Shown here piece after piece: positions 58,560 through 64,000 of a DNA stretch of 64,000 nucleotides. Position 1 is the stretch's first letter; each line of letters starts with the position of its first letter. Below the pieces are notes generated by a model. It ran no database searches. It had not been told where the DNA came from and saw only the letters and a list, made by a program, of their open reading frames with translations. Location of the stretch: positions 620,001 through 684,000 of the forward strand of contig NW_025408667.1 in assembly GCF_020360975.1 (NCBI RefSeq), in the 5' to 3' direction. The DNA is from Hirsutella rhossiliensis. Its lineage: Eukaryota; Ascomycota; Sordariomycetes; Hypocreales; Ophiocordycipitaceae. The position numbers were made by a program, and so were the translations under genes.

Positions 58560-61500
58560 GATGAGTGTCGCGGGTTTGCGCCAGGAGCCTTCAGCTCAAG
58601 CCGCGCGCGGCTCCCGTGCCGAGATGGATTGGCGTAGAAAATGATAGAATCCGAGGATAGGGTGGACGAGGACGAGAATGAGCGCGTCTCAAGTGCTGGA
58701 ACTCTTCCCGTATATGTCTTCGCCTATCGGAATCGTAGCCGTGAGAGCACAGGCTGGGCAAATCACGCAACGACAAGCCGGACACTGAACTTATAAAGTA
58801 ACGAGTGCCTTCGGGAAGAAGCGAGCACGGATCTCGGGGCGGAGAAGGGTCAAAAACAAAAAAAGAAAGCCGGAGAGAGGGAGGGGCTAAGAAAAGAAGG
58901 AAAACCGAGAGATGGGATGTCCACGTCGGACCTCACTGGGAACTGGCGATGATGGGAAAAGAACAGGGCGCTCTCGCCACGGATATTGTGCCCTTATTTT
59001 CTTGTTCTTTCTATCACCACATGTTAGCGCTTGCCTACCAGCTGCTAAATACAAGAACACATCGTCCGGACATCCGTCCAACCATCCATCCGCCCAGCAT
59101 CTCTCCCGGCGTCGCGTTGGCCCATGCATGCAGAGTGTCTCTAGCGGGTCACAGCCTCTTTGCCCAATCCCGAGGGGGTCTCGAGCTAGCAAGCACCTCG
59201 AGGCGAGAGCCTGGGGTGGCGCCCCGGCACCAACGTGGCCCGGCGCAGGGATGGGGAGTCGGCTGAGGGAGAGAGAATGGAGAATTACAAAGTATGTTGC
59301 GTGATGAATGGCGTCAAGGGGCCTGCCCTGTGCCGTGCTTAATGGACCCGGAGATGGCCTTGAAGAGCAGGAGAGCAAACTGAGAACAAAGACAGAAGGC
59401 AGCAATAGCACTACCGCAGCAACACAACAGCACCTTCAACGAGGACCACATGCCACGAAGACGCGGAGAAGTAACAGACGACGACACGCCCGTCCCCGCA
59501 AAACGAGAGCACGCCGGACCGCTGAGTAACTGAGCTCGTCAGCCAGCGGAGGCGTTCGCTAACCCGCCGCTAGCACCATCCTATTTTTGATGGCCGGCCG
59601 CGAATCTTCGGGCTCGCCCGTCTCGCCACCACGCGGCGAGGCGAGGAGCCTGGTTGCTTTGTTTTGATGCGTGTGCAGGGCTGCCATGGGCCCTATTTTA
59701 GCCCCTGGTCCCGTCCCGTCGATCCGTCCGTTCGCCCAAGGCTTCTCCGAGCCGACGGGGTCTAAGACTTGGTTAACTAATCAGGGACTTTTACCACGGG
59801 CAGGAAGGGGAAAGGAGCGTATCAGAAAGGTTGATGTGTGCTTGGGGGGAGCCGTGAAGCAGCAACCGGGAAATGACTGGTGCGCCGCTCTCTTCGGCAT
59901 TTCTATTATCTGTCTCGGCCTACTCGCTGCGCTGTGCAGCTATTTCCATGCAGTACACACAGGTCGAGATATGAGTCCTCCGGTTGGTTGGTGGCCCTGC
60001 ATCGACTGGCTGGGGCCCGGCCCTGGCCGATTATGTTGGTACGCACGGAACGTGAAGCCCTCTACTGGATGTCGAGAGCGACATGATGCCAACAGTCCTA
60101 TCGCACCGGAAGCTACGAAGTAGAGAGAATGGGTAAAGACTGAGACGTTACGCCGTGGCGCCAGATGGCGCAACTGAAGCCGCCAGACGTCATGACAACT
60201 CAACCTTCGTTGCGGCAGAGCAAGTTGCCGAGCCGCGCTCAAGCCTCTTCTTTCCCCAGTGGATCGGCAGAAAAAAAGACGGAATATCCGAGTCTACGTT
60301 CGGAAAAGAAAGCATAGGCCAAGGTTCCGCGTTGGCGCACGCCCTGTCAACAAGGGTCAATCCACCCACTCAAACGCCATGATGAATGGCGGCTGAGGCA
60401 TGTCCGTCGTTGCCTCTTTTCCTCTTCTTTGCTCCCTTCGGCTCCGTCAGTGCCCCTTGCGTGGACGGCAATAGACGAACGTCGCTTCGGCAGGGCCATC
60501 AGCTTTACCAAGACAGGTCGCCACCGCTTGATTTCGCTGCTTTCCTGGTGTACTACGTAAGAAGACGTCAGTCTTGGGTTCCCTGGATTTTGTTCCAGGC
60601 ATCGATGTGCATCCACCAACACTGCATCCATTAATGCACGAAGTCTAATTAGTCCACAAGGCAGCAAGGGCAAGGGGCAAGGGTGGAGCATGCGTGCAAG
60701 AGATTGGCGGCAAGTGACCGATCTCTGTTGAAATGACAAGATTGCAGCCCTGTTTGCCTACCACATGGTGGTGGCTGCGTCACTCTCCCCGACCTCTGCC
60801 TCCAATCCGCTCTCCCTATGCATCTTGCTCAAGTCTTATCTTCGTGGTGTGCTATCCGTTTGGCATTCTATGTCAAGTAGTAGATGGCATACATGTTCAA
60901 TAGCTGTATGACATGGCAGAGACCTAATCTGCCGAGTACAGCAGACATGTGAGAAACCTTGGAGGCCAGGGCCCGTCGTGTCTCACACCCTTGGCTGGGC
61001 TCTAGTGGGACCACTCCCCCGTCACCTGAATCGCGTCGTTGGTCCAAGGGTTCGAGTCGGGAGTCGTGCTTCGGCTCACATCACCGGCCCAACTATGATG
61101 ATGCTTGGTTGGAGCCCGGCCTGTCGGGATTAATTACAATGGACTCCGTATAAACTCCGAGACTAGTACCGCGTTCCCCTTCTCCGTTTCTTAAGCAAAG
61201 ATGCCAAGCGATTGGACGGGAAAAGAAATGACAGGAAAAGAGAACGGCCGCCAGCTGCTCTCGTGGTTGGGTTGGGTAAGTTTTTAAAGCTGCTGCAAAG
61301 CACAAGCTTGTCTCTCAGTCCAAGTTATCCAACCAAGTACCCACTCCTCCTTCTCTTGGGCCTCTCGATTCGGGCCAAAGCGACAGGACACTATCAGTCT
61401 TGTCCTTGCGGGCTGATTGACCCTGGTAGCTTTACATGTACAGGAGGAAGCCGCTGACCGCGATGCCGTTGGCGTCGAACAGAGCTGCAACCCGCAGCAG

Positions 61501-61925
61501 CATCGGGCGATCAACGGCCTCAAGTCATATGGCGGTCATCGGTTTCACGAACTTGCTCCCCGCTACTCTTTTCTTTGCCTCTTCACAAGATTTTTACATG
61601 TATCCTAAGAAGTCTCGACTCTGCCTCTGCTTCTTTTTCCCTTTCCCGGGCCAAGACGCCGGCGGGCTTTCGGCTGACAGGACGATGACCCGTCCCCAGT
61701 CATGAATACTGATGAGGCCAATGTGACTGGCATGTGAGATCCCTCCGCACTATCGTTTGTTACCCCGCCCGTAAGCGATGGCGCCCGGTTCGATGTACGG
61801 GTTCTCCTCACCGAGCGCGCAATCTAGCACGTCAGCCTCACATTCCAAAGCCCAGGCTTTGCTCAACCGCCGTTGCTGGCTTTGATGCCCCTGTGCTCGA
61901 TTCCATCCCTCGAAGACAACCAATC
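58560..61925. other. 3.4-kb intergenic region between divergent genes
   Basis: It lies between the start of the GPCR gene and the start of the triphosphatase gene, so it must hold both promoters. A purine-rich tract at 58850-58912 (pyrimidine on the GPCR strand) resembles the CT-rich leaders of other fungal genes. Open frames at 58805-59411 and 59671-60123 have no recognisable domain. No tRNA or repeat was found. Confidence 0.5.
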
Positions 61926-62486
61926 ATGAGCCCGCCGTTGCAAACCGTCGTCGTCTCGTCCCAGAACCCCGTCAAGATCGGCGCCGCCCGCGAAGGCTTC
62001 TCACGCATGTTCCCCGACCGGAGCTTTGACGTCCGCAGTGTCAGCGTTCCCTCGTGCGTCCCCGACCAACCCTTCTCCGACGACCAGACGCTGCAGGGGG
62101 CCCTGAACCGGGCCAGCAACGCGCGCGCCGCCCACCCGGCCGCCGACTTCTGGGTCGGCATCGAGGGCGGCGTTGACGACACTGGCGGCCGTGACGGCCC
62201 TATCGAGTCGTTTGCTTGGGTCGTTGTCGCGGGCAGCGACGGCGGCGTTGGCCGGGCGCGCACGGCGGCGTACTACCTGCCCAAGGAGACGGCGAAGCTG
62301 CTGCGCGACGGCATGGAGCTGGGCCACGCCGACGACCTGGTTCACGGACGTACAAACTCCAAACATCACAGCGGCTCGGTGGGCATTCTGACCGACGATG
62401 CCGTGGACAGGGCGGGATACTACACCCAAGCCGTCATCCTGGCCCTCATCCCTTTCAAGAACCCGAGCCTAACCTTTTCCCTGTAA
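61926..62486 (+). CDS. Inosine/xanthosine triphosphatase, YjjX/DUF84 family
   Basis: 186 residues, one exon. The ATG at 61926 starts directly at the first beta strand (T-V-V-V-S-S-Q-N-P-V-K-I), as in the family; the frame is open upstream but without conserved sequence. The conserved G-I-E-G-G-V-D block (about residues 79-85), the T-A-A-Y-Y-L-P-K-E stretch and the G-S-V-G-I-L-T-D end block are present, and length is normal for the family. Bacterial YjjX removes deaminated purine nucleotides (ITP, XTP) from the pool; a house-cleaning role in the cytosol is inferred for the fungal protein. No neighbour suggests a pathway link. Confidence 0.88.
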   Translation: MSPPLQTVVVSSQNPVKIGAAREGFSRMFPDRSFDVRSVSVPSCVPDQPFSDDQTLQGALNRASNARAAHPAADFWVGIEGGVDDTGGRDGPIESFAWVVVAGSDGGVGRARTAAYYLPKETAKLLRDGMELGHADDLVHGRTNSKHHSGSVGILTDDAVDRAGYYTQAVILALIPFKNPSLTFSL

Positions 62487-64000
62487 GAGCAAGGCATGGC
62501 GTATTCGTAAGAAGAGGAGACTAAAAGAGGAAAAGAAATGACGAGAAAGGCTAGTGGGAAGAAAAGCATATCAGGTTAAAGAAAGACATGCATTTTACCT
62601 CAAGGCCCGACTGCCTGCCGAAGTACATAGTCGAAGCTAGCAAATAAGCAGCCGACGCGAGAGAAAGGGTAGCTTTTCCCGTATGCTCCTCGGAGTTGGG
62701 GCCCTGAGGGTGGATCAATCTGTCCAGCTACGGGTGGTTTGGAAGCTCACTAGACTATAATGTATGACGATCGAAATATATATCAATAATCTGGCTGGCA
62801 GTGGCTCCTTGGGCAATAGACTAGAACCATGCCCAGACCATCATCTGGCCTAGGCAAGCCAATGTAGCTGCATCAACAACCGCAACAGGTGTTCCATGGC
62901 GCAGACGGCACATGATGCCCGAGGCCCGCTTCGTTACACTGGCCCACCAAAGGCTCCATCACCTATCCATAATAATTGGATATTCACAATCCGTGTAACC
63001 CAGACACGGCTCGGAGCAGGTGTCAATGTCCATGATACTGCAGCATTTCATCAACGACTTTTCTGCTGATGACACTGATCTCTTGGCTGCGTTCGTTGGC
63101 AGACGGCTCAACAATGATACACAGTCGGGTCGTGGAACCGTCTCTCCCAATATTCCGGGAATTGTCGAAACATTTAACCCACTCTTCGGTGAATTTTCAA
63201 AGGATTGGCCGGAGCCTGGGCGGAAGATTTGCATATCGGCGCTCCACGGCTTCCTATTGTCCAAGACGAGTATGTATTGCGCGCCGACTCCGGAACGCTT
63301 ACGCCAGCCCTTTGAGGACATGCCCAGGCAGTCGAATGACCGCGGCTCGGCGCCTTCATCGGTAAGAATCACACGCGCCAGCATTGTTCTTTTCACCAAA
63401 TAGTTCTAATGCTCTGATAACCTACTCGTGCTAAATGTCCCACAACCGGCTGCTATTTGTTTACCCACATCGTTCGGTGTATGCTTAACATTAACTCTTA
63501 CGCTTAATACGTATAGGGAACTAATTAGCGTGGCTCGGCAGGGTTGTCAAGACTCCACTTGCCAGCGTTATTGAGGTTATCGGAGCCTGTATCTCTTGAC
63601 CCTTTGACGTAATAATCCAGTTTCGCCGTCTAAGGGAAACTCACGCTGCAATTATCGTTACCTGGCCGAACGGCTCTAGAACGCTGCCGGATTGCCAAGA
63701 CTTTCGAGCAGCGGTTGGTGGTGGGAAGTCTTCGAGTGGTCTTTATACAGGTCTTGTTATTTTCCAGGTTCAAGGGGAGACACGCGTTTCCGTGCATGTA
63801 GCTAGCATGACTCTTTGATAGAATTCATGCGGATGCTACTGGTACGTCGGTTGCCAGAGTCCATTATAGATGTAGATGGATCGATCTGATCGTAGCAGGC
63901 GCCAAAATTTCCTGAAAAAATGGAACAATATCTGCGTTACAGCGGTATAGCTATCCCTTGGCTCGCATGCATAACGATATAATGATTACATCAAGCGCAA
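62487..64000. other. Right end of the window, no firm gene
   Basis: Two antiparallel frames overlap: plus 63020-63403 (127 residues, starting M-S-M-S-M-I-L-Q-H-F) and minus 62959-63399 (146 residues). The plus frame (F-S-A-D-D-T-D-L-L-A-A-F-V-G) looks slightly more protein-like, but I cannot name a family or exclude that it is part of a gene with introns extending right of the window. The remainder shows nothing recognisable. Confidence 0.35.

Noticed and set aside
61040..61065. GGTTCGAGTC box resembling a tRNA B box
   Set aside because: No acceptor stem, anticodon arm or A box can be fitted around it.
63020..63403. Possible gene at the right end
   Set aside because: Plus and minus frames are both open over the same interval and no family was recognised; kept only as a note in the end-region entry.

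Overview
The window comes from a filamentous ascomycete (Pezizomycotina, most likely a Sordariomycete). The evidence is short GT-AG introns with CTAAC-like branch sites, a Zn(II)2Cys6 regulator, a 2EXR protein, a Dfg5/Dcw1-type GH76 enzyme, a seven-helix receptor fused to an RGS domain, CT-rich promoters, and a large repeat island carrying the signature of repeat-induced point mutation (RIP).

Left half (1 to about 34,650): an AT-rich, RIP-saturated transposon island with no usable gene. CpA and TpG are almost absent (none in the sampled stretches 4321-4380 and 21601-21660) while CpG survives. ATG, TGG, CAA and CAG codons are therefore mostly gone and no frame stays open. The insertion order can be read from target-site duplications (TSDs). 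A minus-strand copia-like element (about 550-2972 plus 11503-12100) was split by chromovirus Gypsy-1 (2973-11502, minus strand), whose LTR later took a copia solo LTR (10916-11483). A Tad-like LINE (about 13200-17797 plus 25649-26600) was split inside its RNase H domain by Gypsy-2 (17798-25648, plus strand). A structurally complete copia element (27043-32982), of the family that left the solo LTR, sits further right. The remainder, up to the border, is unclassified repeat.

Border (34,650 to about 43,000): GC-balanced sequence begins abruptly with an orphan thioesterase domain, probably the 3' stump of an NRPS/PKS gene. Next come a GH20 hexosaminidase pseudogene with a frameshift and a RIP-type Trp-to-stop change, an intact small secreted protein, an SDR pseudogene, and a 400-bp terminal-inverted-repeat element with a perfect 8-bp TSD.

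Right part (43,000-64,000): a conventional gene neighbourhood with long intergenic gaps. It holds a GH76 cell-wall enzyme (+), tRNA-Ser(AGA) (-), a 2EXR/acidic nuclear-type protein (+), a Zn2Cys6 transcription factor (-), a GprK-like RGS-GPCR (-) and a YjjX-type inosine/xanthosine triphosphatase (+). These genes do not form an obvious pathway. The organising feature of the window is the boundary between a silenced repeat island and a gene-bearing arm, with gene decay concentrated beside the boundary. I found no clearly new multi-gene system. The most unusual signals are the 400-bp TIR element, the copia primer site matching an internal tRNA region, and the apparent sparing of GpCpA sites by RIP.
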